This document shows positions 1 to 8,968 of a stretch of 64,000 bases of DNA, piece by piece. Under the pieces are notes generated by a model. That model was not told the DNA's origin. It made no database searches and was given only the letters and a program-made list of their open reading frames with translations. A program made the translations under genes and the position numbers. Numbering within the stretch: position 1 is the stretch's first letter; each line of letters opens with the position of its first letter. The stretch lies in assembly GCA_963807425.1 (NCBI GenBank), contig CAWEBZ010000011.1, positions 62,001 through 126,000 on the forward strand, read 5' to 3'. This DNA is from VRUE01 sp963807425. GTDB lineage: Bacteria; Actinomycetota; Thermoleophilia; Solirubrobacterales; 70-9.

Positions 1-139
1 GGTTCGCGATCTGCCGCTCGACCGGGTGCTCGAGCTGATCGACGAGCACACCGAGGGCCGCTTCCTCGGCCTCTTTGGCGAGCCCGGCGTCAGCGTGCTT
101 CAGCTCAACCTCTCCATCGACAAGGAAGCGCCCCGATGA
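1..139 (+). CDS. kdpC: KdpC, potassium-transporting ATPase subunit C (3' end only)
   Basis: Reading from base 2, the first 45 codons give the C-terminal end of KdpC, with the family's closing pattern (DEHTEG, then FGEP and LQLNL). KdpC is the small single-span chaperone-like subunit of the KdpFABC high-affinity K+ pump. The stop TGA (137-139) overlaps the ATG of kdpB by four bases, so the two are translationally coupled. Normally kdpC follows kdpB; here it precedes it. The start lies outside the window. Confidence 0.85.
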   Translation, partial: VRDLPLDRVLELIDEHTEGRFLGLFGEPGVSVLQLNLSIDKEAPR

Positions 140-2211
140 CCGACGAGACCCTCCGTAATCGCCCCCGCTCGCTGTTCGACCGCGCGATCATGTTGCGGGC
201 GACGGTCGACTCGCTGATCAAGCTCGACCCCCGCCACCAGATCCGCAACCCGGTGATGTTCGTGGTCGAGATCGGTGCCGTCATCACCACCGGTGGCTGG
301 TTGATCCAGGTCTTCGGCGGCCCACCCCTGGGCGGCGGCGACGAGCCAGCCTGGTTCGCGTTCTCGATCAGTGCCTGGCTCTGGCTCACCGTCGTCTTCG
401 CCAACTTCGCCGAGGCGCTGGCCGAGGGCCGCGGCAAGGCGCAGGCCGACGCGCTGCGCTCGATGCGCACCGAGACCGTCGCCCGCCTGCGCGACGGTGG
501 CGAGAAGCCGGCCTCGGAGCTGCGCCGCGGCGACGTGGTCGTGGTCGAGGCGGGAGAGGCGATCCCCGGTGACGGCACCGTGATCGAAGGCATCGCCTCG
601 GTCGACGAGTCGGCGATCACCGGCGAGTCGGCGCCCGTCGTGCGCGAGTCCGGCGGTGACCGCAGCGCCGTCACCGGCGGCACCCGCGTCCTCTCCGATC
701 GCATCGTGATCGAAATCACCCAGGAGCCGGGGCAGAGCTTCCTCGACAAGATGATCGCGCTGGTCGAGGGAGCCGAGCGGCGCAAGACCCCGAACGAGAT
801 CGCCCTCAACATCTTGCTCGCAGGCCTCACGCTCGTCTTCTTGGCGGTGGTCGTCGCGCTACGGCCGTTCGCCGAGTTCTCCGGGACCGACGCATCGGTG
901 GTCACCCTGATCGCCCTGCTCGTCGCGCTGATCCCAACCACGATCGGCGCCCTGCTCTCGGCGATCGGGATCGCCGGCATGGACCGCCTCGTCCGCCACA
1001 ACGTCCTTGCCCTGTCCGGGCGCTCGGTCGAGGCCAGCGGCGACGTCGACGTGCTGCTCTTGGACAAGACCGGGACGATCACGCTCGGCAACCGCGAGGC
1101 GACGCAGTTCATTCCGATGCCGGGAATCGAGGAGCGAGAGCTGGCCGAAGCGGCGCAGCTCTCCTCGCTGGCCGATGAGACGCCGGAGGGGCGCTCGATC
1201 GTCGTCCTCGCCAAGGAGTACGGGATCCGCGAGCGCGAGCTGCGCTCCCATGAGGCGACCTTCGTTCCCTTCTCCGCCGAAACCAGGATGAGCGGCGTCG
1301 ACGTCAACGGCAACCAGTATCGAAAGGGTGCCGGCGACGCGATCATCAAGTTCGTCGAAGAGGCCGGCGGCAGGCCTCCCGTCGAGCTGCAGGAACAGCT
1401 CGACCTGATCGGCCGCGACGGCGGGACGCCGCTGGCGGTCTGCCGCGACAACCACGTGCTCGGCGTCGTCTACCTGAAGGACATCGTCAAGGAGGGGATG
1501 AGCGCCCGCTTCGCCGAGCTGCGGCGGATGGGGATCAGCACGGTGATGGTGACCGGGGACAACAAGCTGACCGCGGCAAAGATCGCCGAGGAGTCGGGAG
1601 TCGACGACTTCCTGCCGGAAGCTACGCCGGAGCAGAAGCTGGAGCTGATCCGGACTCATCAAGCCGAAGGGCGGATGGTCGCGATGGCCGGCGACGGCAC
1701 CAACGACGCTCCCGCGCTCGCTCAGTCCGACGTCGGGGTGGCAATGAACACCGGCACCCAGGCCGCCCGCGAGGCCGGCAACATGGTCGACCTCGACTCC
1801 AATCCCACGAAGCTCATAGAGATCGTCGAGATCGGCAAGCAGCTCCTCATCACCCGTGGCGCCCTGACCACTTTCTCGATCGCCAACGACGTCGCCAAGT
1901 ACTTCGCGATCCTGCCGGCGATCTTCGCCTTCACCTATGCCGCCAATCCGGGCGAGCGGGGGCCGCTGGACGACCTCAACATCATGTCGCTGGGCACGCC
2001 GCTCTCGGCAATCCTCTCGGCGATCGTCTTCAACGCGCTGATCATCCCGCTGCTGGTGCCGCTCGCCCTTCGCGGCGTCCGCTACCGGCCGATCGGCGCC
2101 ACCGCGCTGCTGCGTCGCAACATGCTGATCTACGGCCTCGGCGGCCTGATCGTTCCCTTCATCGGGATCAAGGCGATCGATCTCGTGATTCACAACGTCC
2201 TCGGGGCCTGA
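136..2211 (+). CDS. kdpB: KdpB, P-type ATPase catalytic subunit of the K+ pump
   Basis: This 691-aa protein is full length for KdpB, which hydrolyses ATP to drive K+ uptake through KdpA. Visible features are the RNPVMF entry before the first membrane helices, the TGES actuator motif, the phosphorylation motif DKTGT near residue 310, the hinge motif GDGTNDAP, and C-terminal membrane segments. The start is set by the ATGA overlap with kdpC. It is followed three bases later by the kdpD-like gene. The family assignment is secure. kdpA, if present, must lie upstream of the window. Confidence 0.97.
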   Translation: MTDETLRNRPRSLFDRAIMLRATVDSLIKLDPRHQIRNPVMFVVEIGAVITTGGWLIQVFGGPPLGGGDEPAWFAFSISAWLWLTVVFANFAEALAEGRGKAQADALRSMRTETVARLRDGGEKPASELRRGDVVVVEAGEAIPGDGTVIEGIASVDESAITGESAPVVRESGGDRSAVTGGTRVLSDRIVIEITQEPGQSFLDKMIALVEGAERRKTPNEIALNILLAGLTLVFLAVVVALRPFAEFSGTDASVVTLIALLVALIPTTIGALLSAIGIAGMDRLVRHNVLALSGRSVEASGDVDVLLLDKTGTITLGNREATQFIPMPGIEERELAEAAQLSSLADETPEGRSIVVLAKEYGIRERELRSHEATFVPFSAETRMSGVDVNGNQYRKGAGDAIIKFVEEAGGRPPVELQEQLDLIGRDGGTPLAVCRDNHVLGVVYLKDIVKEGMSARFAELRRMGISTVMVTGDNKLTAAKIAEESGVDDFLPEATPEQKLELIRTHQAEGRMVAMAGDGTNDAPALAQSDVGVAMNTGTQAAREAGNMVDLDSNPTKLIEIVEIGKQLLITRGALTTFSIANDVAKYFAILPAIFAFTYAANPGERGPLDDLNIMSLGTPLSAILSAIVFNALIIPLLVPLALRGVRYRPIGATALLRRNMLIYGLGGLIVPFIGIKAIDLVIHNVLGA

Positions 2212-2250
2212 GTCTTGCCCGCCGCGGAGACGGCGGAGGAGGATGGGGCG

Positions 2251-3375
2251 GTGAACACCGGGGGACGAGGGCACCTGAAGGTCTTCATCGGGATGGCCGC
2301 CGGGGTCGGCAAGACCTACCGGATGCTGCAGGAGGGGCATGCCGAGCAGGAGGCGGGGCGCGACGTGGCGATCGGCTACATGGAGCCGCACAAGCGGCCC
2401 GAGACCTCGGCGCTGGCGGAGGGCTTGGAGACGGTCCCGCGGCGGCGCGTCACTTACCGCGACACCGGGCTGGAGGAGATGGACCTGCCGGCGCTGCTGG
2501 CGCGAGCGCCCGAGCTGGCACTGATCGACGAGCTGGCCCACACCAACGCGCCCGGGGCCGAGCATCCGAAGCGCTACGAAGACGTGCGCGAGGTGCTGGC
2601 GGCGGGGATCGACGTCTTCTCGACTGTCAACGTCCAGCACCTTGAGTCGCTCAACGACCAGGTCGCCGAGCTGACTGGGACGCGGGTGCGGGAGACGATC
2701 CCCGACGCCGTGCTGGGCGACGCCGATGAGGTCGTCCTGATCGACCTCACCCCGCAGGCGCTGATCGCCCGGCTGCGGGCGGGCAAGGTCTATCCGGGCC
2801 AGAACATCGAGGCGGCACTGAGCAATTTCTTCACCGTGGAGAACCTGCTGGCGTTGCGCGAGGTTGCCCTGCGTCAGGTCGCCCAGGAGGTGGAGGCGAA
2901 GCGGCTGACGGTCGAGGAGCCGCTCGGCACGCGCGAGGAGCGGGTCGCGGCCGGGGTGCCGAAAGCAGTCGGTGAGCGGCTGCTGGCACTGGTTCGTCCC
3001 CAGCCCAGCTCGCAGCGCCTCGTGCGCCGTGCCTGGCGCTCCGCGCAGCGGCTCGGCACCGATCTCGATCTGCTCTGGGTAAAGCCGCCGAACCAGCCGA
3101 TCGAGGGAGAGGTGGAGCGACAGGTGACGGCGCTGCGACACCTCGCCTCGGTTCTCGGCGCCACCTTCCTGATCGAGGAGAGCGACCACCTGGTCGAGGG
3201 AGCCGCACGGATCGTGCGCGAGCGAGGCATCACCTATCTCATGGTCGGTGAGTCGCTGCCGCCTCGCGGTCTGGCGAGGCTGCGCGAGCCGCTGCCCCAG
3301 CGGCTGATGCGAGCGACGCCGCCGGGAGTCGACGTGCGCATCGTCGCCCGTCGAGAGCAGAAGGAGGAGCGGTGA
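2251..3375 (+). CDS. kdpD: KdpD-type sensor lacking the histidine kinase (KdpD + Usp domains)
   Basis: About 374 aa. The N-terminal KdpD domain carries a Walker A-like motif (GMAAGVGKT) and the ELAHTNAPG signature, followed by a universal-stress-protein domain. The protein ends there: the four membrane helices and histidine kinase of full KdpD are missing. The open frame begins at a TTG at 2215, but GTG 2251 is preferred because a strong GGAGGA Shine-Dalgarno sits about ten bases upstream. Short KdpD forms are known in other bacteria, and the Usp domain of KdpD can bind c-di-AMP in some species; binding here is not shown. No kdpE lies nearby. Confidence 0.88.
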   Translation: MNTGGRGHLKVFIGMAAGVGKTYRMLQEGHAEQEAGRDVAIGYMEPHKRPETSALAEGLETVPRRRVTYRDTGLEEMDLPALLARAPELALIDELAHTNAPGAEHPKRYEDVREVLAAGIDVFSTVNVQHLESLNDQVAELTGTRVRETIPDAVLGDADEVVLIDLTPQALIARLRAGKVYPGQNIEAALSNFFTVENLLALREVALRQVAQEVEAKRLTVEEPLGTREERVAAGVPKAVGERLLALVRPQPSSQRLVRRAWRSAQRLGTDLDLLWVKPPNQPIEGEVERQVTALRHLASVLGATFLIEESDHLVEGAARIVRERGITYLMVGESLPPRGLARLREPLPQRLMRATPPGVDVRIVARREQKEER

Positions 3376-3974
3376 CCGTCGAGCGCGTCCTGATCGGGGT
3401 CGCCCTCGTCGCCGGGCTGATCGGCGGCTACCTGATCGCGCGTTCTCGGCGACGCGGCCGCCGCTCGGAGCGGCCGCAGCCCATCCACCAGATCCTCCTT
3501 CCCTTTACGGGCACCGAGATCTCACGTCGAGCGGTGGACGCAGCGCTGCGCCTGGCGCGGGCCGAGGAGGCGACGCTGATGCCCGCCTACCTGGCGGCGG
3601 TGCCGAAGCGGCTGCCGCTCGATTGCGCCATCCCAGCCGAGGCGGCAAAGGCGATGCCGATGCTGGAGGCGATCGAACAGCGGGCGACCGGCCAGGAAGT
3701 AGAGGTCGACTCCCGCATCGAGCGCGGCCGCTCCTATCGCCACGCCTTGGAGCGGTTGCTCGACCGCGAGAGCTTCGACCGGGTCGTCGTCCCGGCAACG
3801 GCGGAGACCGGCGCCGGCTTTTCCGGCGACGACCTCGTCTGGCTGCTGGCCAAGGCTCCGGCCGAGGTGCTGATCCTGCGACCGGGGCCCGAGGACAGGC
3901 GGTTCGTCACTGCCAGGAACGGGGCCAACGTCGCTCGAGAGCGCGGTTCCGGCGTCGCCAGGGGCGATACTTGA
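3372..3974 (+). CDS. Membrane-anchored universal stress (UspA-like) protein
   Basis: 200 aa from a GTG that overlaps the kdpD stop by four bases. Residues about 4-22 form one hydrophobic span followed by an RRRGRRS positive patch, placing the rest in the cytoplasm. The remainder is a Usp/adenine-nucleotide alpha-hydrolase-like fold (ILLPFTG start, VVVPAT and AEVLILRP end). Tight coupling to kdpB and kdpD suggests a role in sensing or tuning K+ transport, possibly replacing part of the missing KdpD sensor; this is inference. Confidence 0.75.
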   Translation: MTVERVLIGVALVAGLIGGYLIARSRRRGRRSERPQPIHQILLPFTGTEISRRAVDAALRLARAEEATLMPAYLAAVPKRLPLDCAIPAEAAKAMPMLEAIEQRATGQEVEVDSRIERGRSYRHALERLLDRESFDRVVVPATAETGAGFSGDDLVWLLAKAPAEVLILRPGPEDRRFVTARNGANVARERGSGVARGDT

Positions 3975-3978
3975 GACG

Positions 3979-4947
3979 ATGATCGTCAACTGCGCCGCCT
4001 ACGAAGACGGGCTTCGCTGTGGCGACGACCTCGACTTCAGACAGGCGGTCGAGGCCGCTCGCAACGACGGCACCTTCGCCTGGCTCGGTCTCTTCGAGCC
4101 GACGGAGGAGGAGTTCGAGTCGATCGCCCGCGAGTTCGACCTGCACGAGCTCGCCGTCGAGGACGCGATCAACGCGCACCAGCGCCCCAAGGTCGAGCTC
4201 TACGGCGACACCCTCTTCGTCGTCGTCAAGACCGCGAACTACGTCGATCCCGAGGAGGTGATCGAGATCGGCGAGCTGATGATCTTCGTCAACCCCAGCT
4301 TCATCATCACCGTGCGCCACGGCGATGGCGACCTGCGCTCGGTCAGGGAGCGGATCGAGCACCGTCCGGAGCTGCTCCGCCACGGGCCCGGCATGGCCCT
4401 CTACGCCATCCTCGACCACGTCGTCGACAACTACGAAGTGGCCGCCGCGGGCGTCGACGTCGACGTGCAGGAGGTCGAGCGCCAGGTCTTCTCCGATGGC
4501 CGCGACAACCCGGCCGAGCGGATCTACAAGCTGGAGCGCGAGGTGCTCGACTTCTATGGTGCGGCGGCGCCTCTCTCGGCGGCCGTAGACGAGATCGTCC
4601 GCGGCCACTTCGAGGTCGTCCCCGACGATCTGCACGAGTACTTCCGCGACGTCCATGACCACCTGCGCCGAGTCGAGGGACGGATTGCCGCCTTTCGCGA
4701 GCTGCTCGGCAGCGCCCTTCACGCCAATCTCACCCAGGTCTCGGTGCGCCAGAACGAAGACATGCGCAAGATCTCCGCCTGGGTGGCGATCATCGCCGTG
4801 CCGACGATGATCGCCGGCATCTACGGGATGAACTTCGAGCACATGCCGGAGCTGGAGTGGCGCTTCGGCTACCCAGCTGTGCTGATCGTCATCCTCGTCG
4901 CTTGCACGCTGCTCTACCGGCGCTTCAAGCGGGCCGGCTGGCTCTAA
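3979..4947 (+). CDS. corA: CorA-family magnesium/cobalt channel
   Basis: 322 aa, the usual CorA size. There is a large N-terminal cytoplasmic domain, a long helical stalk, and two C-terminal membrane helices with the diagnostic GMN motif (YGMNF) between residues about 285 and 292, followed by MPEL. It forms a homopentameric Mg2+ channel. It starts four bases after the Usp stop, so it probably shares the kdp transcript. A hairpin at 4971-4994 follows. Confidence 0.95.
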   Translation: MIVNCAAYEDGLRCGDDLDFRQAVEAARNDGTFAWLGLFEPTEEEFESIAREFDLHELAVEDAINAHQRPKVELYGDTLFVVVKTANYVDPEEVIEIGELMIFVNPSFIITVRHGDGDLRSVRERIEHRPELLRHGPGMALYAILDHVVDNYEVAAAGVDVDVQEVERQVFSDGRDNPAERIYKLEREVLDFYGAAAPLSAAVDEIVRGHFEVVPDDLHEYFRDVHDHLRRVEGRIAAFRELLGSALHANLTQVSVRQNEDMRKISAWVAIIAVPTMIAGIYGMNFEHMPELEWRFGYPAVLIVILVACTLLYRRFKRAGWL

Positions 4948-4970
4948 GCCGGGGTAGCTGATCTGTTGGT

Positions 4971-4994
4971 TCCCACCTTGCGTATTAGGTGGGA
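4971..4994. terminator. Hairpin after corA
   Basis: Perfect 8-bp inverted repeat, TCCCACCT / AGGTGGGA, with an 8-base loop, between corA and the ferritin-like gene. It could end the kdp-corA transcript. There is no T-run, so a regulatory or mRNA-processing role is also possible. Confidence 0.45.
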
Positions 4995-5019
4995 CCTGCC
5001 CCCTGCGCAAAGGAGCACC

Positions 5020-5744
5020 ATGGACCCCGAAGCAACCCTCGATCGAGTCGACGTCGACGGCGCGATTCGCGAAACAGCTCACGACGCCACCGACGCCCTC
5101 GAGAGCGGCGACACCAGACTCGGCTTCCTCAAGAAGGCCGGCCTGGCCGGCGGTGCGGTGGTGGGTGGCGGAGCCCTGCTCGGCGCCCTGACCCCAGCCG
5201 GCGCAATGGCAGCCAGCGGCAAGGGCCGCCCGCCCGCGAAGTTCGGCAAAGGCGACGTCGGCATCCTCAACTTCGCCCTCACTCGGAGTACCTCGAGGCC
5301 GCCTTCTACAACGAGGCCACCGCCAATCAGATGAAATCCTCGTTCATCAAGGACGGGCAGACCCAGGTCTTCCTGAAGACGGTGACCGCTGATGAGAACG
5401 CCCACGTCGCCTACCTCAAGAAAGCGCTTGGCAAAAAGGCGGTCGCCGCTCCCAAAGTCGACTTCGGCGGCACCACCTCGGAGGAGACGGCCTTCGTCAA
5501 GACCGCCTTGGCGCTGGAGAACACCGGCGTCCACGCCTACTCGGGTCAGGCGCTCAACATCAAGACCCCGGCGACCGTTGGCGCGGCGCTCTCGATCCTC
5601 ACGATCGAGGCCCGGCACGCCTCGGTGATCGGCCTGATCGCGAAGAACAGCCGCAAGGGAATCTCTCCTGACGGCGCCTTCGACACGCCGTTTACGGCGA
5701 ACGAAGTGCTCAAGGCCGTGGAAGCGACCGGCTTCCTCAAGTAG
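5020..5744 (+). pseudogene. Ferritin-like domain protein with Tat-like signal (one frameshift)
   Basis: Starts at ATG 5020 behind AAGGAG. The N-terminus has a signal-like stretch (TRLGFLKKAG, then a glycine/alanine-rich hydrophobic span to about residue 65). The reading frame breaks near 5283: ILNFALT in one frame continues as EYLEAAFYNEA in another, consistent with one lost base. Beyond it the ferritin-like helical domain runs intact to 5744, with metal-site-type residues (EYLEA; DENAHVAYL). tatA and tatC follow within 30 bases, fitting a Tat-exported substrate. A consensus error is as likely as real decay. Confidence 0.75.
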
Positions 5745-5773
5745 GTCCCACACCAACCGCAACGGAGGTACCC

Positions 5774-6016
5774 ATGCCCAACATCGGACCGATGGAGATA
5801 GCAATCGTCCTCATCATCGCGCTCGTGGTCTTCGGCCCCAAACGTCTCCCTGAGCTGGGCAAGTCGCTCGGCAAGGGAATTCAGGAGTTCCGCGGCACGA
5901 TCGGCGGCGATAAGGCAGAGCCAAAAGACGCATCGCCCGCGCTTGAGCCGGCACCGGTCGCGGTGGCTCATGGCCCTCTGACAAAGGCCGACGCGGCCGC
6001 CAGGCCGCGAGTCTGA
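5774..6016 (+). CDS. tatA: TatA/E twin-arginine translocase subunit
   Basis: 80 aa: short N-terminus, one membrane helix (residues about 6-20), then the FGPKRLPELGKSLG amphipathic helix and a charged tail, which is the classic TatA plan. It oligomerises to form the Tat pore for folded proteins. A good SD (GGAGG) precedes ATG 5774. The next gene is tatC, and the gene before it encodes a likely Tat substrate. Confidence 0.95.
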   Translation: MPNIGPMEIAIVLIIALVVFGPKRLPELGKSLGKGIQEFRGTIGGDKAEPKDASPALEPAPVAVAHGPLTKADAAARPRV

Positions 6017-6025
6017 GGCGAAGCG

Positions 6026-6793
6026 ATGCGGCGCGTAAAAGCGATCTCACATGAGGATCAGCTGACGCTCGTCGAGCACCTCGACGAGCTGCGCGCCCGC
6101 GTCGTCGTTTCGATCGCCGTCTTCGGCGTCGCGCTCGCCCTCTGCTTCTGGCAGAACCATCTGTTGCTCGAACTGGCGAACGGACCGCTGCCCTCCGACC
6201 ACGACAAGCTGATCACCTTCGGGATCAGCGAGCCGTTCACGACGACGATGACGGTCGCGGCCTACGGCGCGATCATTCTCTCGCTGCCGATCGTCCTCTA
6301 CCAGTTCTACGCCTACCTTCTGCCGGCCTTCAGCAAGCACCAGCAGCAGGCGATCCTCCCCCTGCTCCTGTTGATCCCGGCGCTGTTCATCGCCGGCATC
6401 GTCTTCGGCTACCTGGTCGTGTTGCCCGCTGCGACCCAGTTCCTGCTCAACTTCAACGACGCCCAGTTCAACATCCAGGTTCGGGCGAGGGAGTACTACG
6501 GCTTCTTTGCTCAGACGCTGATCGCCTGTGGAGTCGTCTTCCAGGTCCCAGTCGGGATCCTCGCTGTGACCAGGCTCGGCATCGTCAAGGTGCATCAGCT
6601 GAGCGAAAACCGCCGCTATGCGTATCTGGCTTGCGCCGTACTCGCCGCGGCCCTGCCGGGTGTCGACCCGGTCTCGATGCTGCTCGAGACGGCGCCGCTG
6701 ATACTGCTCTATGAGTTGAGCATTGTCCTAGCTCGGGTATTTGGCGAGCCAAGCGCGACACCGGTGACCGAGCCGGCTGCGCAGAAGCCCTGA
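6026..6793 (+). CDS. tatC: TatC, twin-arginine translocase receptor subunit
   Basis: 255 aa with the N-terminal HLDELRARVV signature and six predicted membrane helices. TatC recognises the twin-arginine signal peptide and recruits TatA. It lies ten bases after tatA in the same operon. An N-terminal MRRVKAISHED extension is short and ordinary. No tatB is visible, as in other two-component TatAC systems. Confidence 0.95.
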   Translation: MRRVKAISHEDQLTLVEHLDELRARVVVSIAVFGVALALCFWQNHLLLELANGPLPSDHDKLITFGISEPFTTTMTVAAYGAIILSLPIVLYQFYAYLLPAFSKHQQQAILPLLLLIPALFIAGIVFGYLVVLPAATQFLLNFNDAQFNIQVRAREYYGFFAQTLIACGVVFQVPVGILAVTRLGIVKVHQLSENRRYAYLACAVLAAALPGVDPVSMLLETAPLILLYELSIVLARVFGEPSATPVTEPAAQKP

Positions 6794-6826
6794 TAGTCCC
6801 TGGCCGGTCAATATGTCGCTTACACA

Positions 6827-7615
6827 GTGGAAGTCGAGCTAACCCATATCGGCGGTCCCACGGTCCTGATCGAGGTCGGGGGCTGGCGGTTGCTGACCGA
6901 TCCGACCTTCGACCCAGCGGGGCGGGACTACCGGTTCGGCTGGGGTACGGGTTCGCGCAAGCTGACCGGGCCGGCGATAGCTGCTGCGGACCTCGGACCT
7001 ATCGACGCCGTGCTGCTCAGTCACGATCACCACGACGACAACCTCGACGCTGCCGGCCGGGCGCTATTGCCGACGGCGGGCGCCGTGATCACGACCGTCC
7101 CCGGCGCGAAGCGCTTGGGGGGTGATGCTCGTGGTCTCGAGCCGTGGGCCAGTACGTCGCTGGAGGCCCCGGGCAGGACTTCGATCGAGATCAGCGCCAC
7201 ACCATGTCGCCACGGGCCGCCTCTGAGCCGCCCGATCGTCGGTGACGTTGTCGGATTTGCGCTTCGGTGGGACGGGCAGGAGCACGGTGTCCTCTGGATA
7301 TCGGGCGATACGGTGCTCTACGACGGTGTGCGCCAGGTTTCCGAGCGCCTGCAGGTTGGCACCGCCCTCCTGCATCTCGGAGGTGTGCGCTTCCCGATCT
7401 CAGGTCCGCTGCGCTACACGATGAACGCGAAGGAAGCTGTTGAGCTGTGCCAGCTGGTTCAGCCACGAACCGCCATTCCGATCCACTACGAGGGATGGAA
7501 GCATTTTCGCGAAGGGCGAGAGCCGATCGAGCGTGAGCTCGCCGATGCCCCTGAGAACGTACGCGAGCGGATCCGGTGGTTGCCGATCGGTGTTGGGACC
7601 GGGCTTGTTGTCTGA
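6827..7615 (+). CDS. Metallo-beta-lactamase-fold hydrolase (UlaG/YtnP-like)
   Basis: 262 aa from GTG 6827. The zinc-binding motif SHDHHDDN (residues about 65-72) and later histidines (CRHG; IPIHYEGW) place it in the MBL-fold superfamily, close to UlaG-like or Zn-dependent hydrolases of the L-ascorbate-6-phosphate lactonase group. The substrate cannot be told from sequence. It sits 33 bases after tatC and meets the DUF5996 gene tail to tail. Confidence 0.85.
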   Translation: MEVELTHIGGPTVLIEVGGWRLLTDPTFDPAGRDYRFGWGTGSRKLTGPAIAAADLGPIDAVLLSHDHHDDNLDAAGRALLPTAGAVITTVPGAKRLGGDARGLEPWASTSLEAPGRTSIEISATPCRHGPPLSRPIVGDVVGFALRWDGQEHGVLWISGDTVLYDGVRQVSERLQVGTALLHLGGVRFPISGPLRYTMNAKEAVELCQLVQPRTAIPIHYEGWKHFREGREPIERELADAPENVRERIRWLPIGVGTGLVV

Positions 7616-7651
7616 GCGACCCAGGTCTAGCGAAATCCAGCCCAGGACGAT

Positions 7652-8578
7652 CTACACGACCGGTGGCGGCGCCCCCTCTTCGGCGCTTGCCGCGAGGGTC
7701 TCGTCCCAGCCGCAGACGAGGCAGGCGTGTTGGAACGCCGAGCGGGCGAATTCGAGCGCGAACGCATGTGGATCGTCGCTGGCGCGCACGTCGTCCCAGT
7801 CGAGGACGTACAGGCCGAGCTCCCCGTTCCAGCGCGCGGCCGCGGTTGAGAGGGTGCCGTCCGCGAAGCTGGCAGGCGCCGGGTGCGCGTAGGCGTAGAA
7901 CGCTGCCTTGCCCAGTTTGGGGTCCCCGGGCCACCATCCCACCGCCACCTCCTGTGAGTCCATCGAGTTGCGCATGATGAAGTCGTCTGAGGGAGGGTCC
8001 GCCGGGAGCCCGGAGTAGAGGTTCACGGCGAGGTCGAACGAGCCCCACCAGGCGTTGACCGGGGAGGACCGTCCCCGGAACGGCGCCCTGAAGGCAGCCA
8101 GGACGAGCGCGGCTTGGGTCGCGGCAGCGAAGTAGGAAGCGACTCGATCGAGCTCGTAGGTCGCGTGCTCGTCGTCCTCGTCGAGCGGGATGCTCCACGG
8201 CACCTCTTGCGGGGTTGGGTCGATCTCGACGGCACCGACCAGACCACCGACCGTCTCCAGCAGCTCGCGGGTGACGGCCCCCACCGCCCGGTTTGGAGTT
8301 AGCGGGATGCTCGCGGTCCGGCCGTCGCTGTGCTCGACCATCGCCCTGTGGGCGTGCAGGTCCAGCGCCACGACGATTGCACCCGAGTCGTTGGGCGCAG
8401 GCAGCGGATCCGTCTCCCAACCACGTGCGGTGAGGCGCAGCGCGGCGTGCTGGAGCTGCGGCTCGGGCGGCGCCAGCGTTGCGGCGATCTTCCCCAGCAC
8501 CTGTGTATGCGCGTGAAGCGTGTCGCAGGTCTCGCTCCAGTCCTCGTAGGAGACGGACGGCCACAGGTCAGGAGCCAT
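7652..8578 (-). CDS. DUF5996 family protein
   Basis: 308 aa starting at ATG 8578 (MAPDLWPSV). The open frame extends further upstream, but that part has no family resemblance. It matches my knowledge of DUF5996: an opening around WxxWSETCDTLHAHTQ, NAWWGSFDLAV in the centre, and a FYAYAHPAP segment. The function of this family is unknown. It is transcribed divergently from the fragment at 8640. Confidence 0.8.
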   Translation of the reverse strand: MAPDLWPSVSYEDWSETCDTLHAHTQVLGKIAATLAPPEPQLQHAALRLTARGWETDPLPAPNDSGAIVVALDLHAHRAMVEHSDGRTASIPLTPNRAVGAVTRELLETVGGLVGAVEIDPTPQEVPWSIPLDEDDEHATYELDRVASYFAAATQAALVLAAFRAPFRGRSSPVNAWWGSFDLAVNLYSGLPADPPSDDFIMRNSMDSQEVAVGWWPGDPKLGKAAFYAYAHPAPASFADGTLSTAAARWNGELGLYVLDWDDVRASDDPHAFALEFARSAFQHACLVCGWDETLAASAEEGAPPPVV

Positions 8579-8639
8579 CGACCCACGGTAGCGCTCCGCT
8601 GCCCTCGTGAACGCACAAGACCTACCCTGACGTCGACCT

Positions 8640-8894
8640 ATGAGTGGTGCCGAGATCAGCCTCTTCGTTTCTGTCTTCCTTGCTTCGACCGTAGAGGCAG
8701 TCGAGGCGTTCACGATCGTGCTTGCGGTAGGCAGCACACGCGATTGGCGTACTGCGTTCGGGATCGTCCTCGCCCTTGCAATGACGGCCCTGGTTGCAAC
8801 CGCTGGCTTGGCTGCGTGGTGGATAACACCGGTGGCAACATTGGCTCTTCTGCGCTGGTCCGTTTTGCGCCGGGGAAGTCAACCATCGGGCTAG
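8640..8894 (+). pseudogene. N-terminal fragment of a multi-pass membrane protein (COG4280-like)
   Basis: 84 aa. The first 60 or so residues (FLASTVEAVEAFTIVLAVG, then a hydrophobic helix) look like the start of the COG4280-type predicted membrane proteins, which are normally longer, with several more helices. After about base 8820 the similarity to such a pattern is lost and the frame ends at 8894. It looks like a gene cut short by a deletion or by the insertion of the flippase locus downstream. The assignment is from memory and is tentative. Confidence 0.45.
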
Positions 8895-8968
8895 GGCGTG
8901 TTGCTCACATAAGAGATTTCTCACTAAATCGTTATATAAAGCCAAAAATCGGAACCTAAGATCGTGCC

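Noticed and set aside
859..3189. A 776-codon open frame on the minus strand
   Set aside because: It is the antisense of kdpB and kdpD, with an Arg/His/Gln-rich composition typical of shadow frames in GC-rich DNA.
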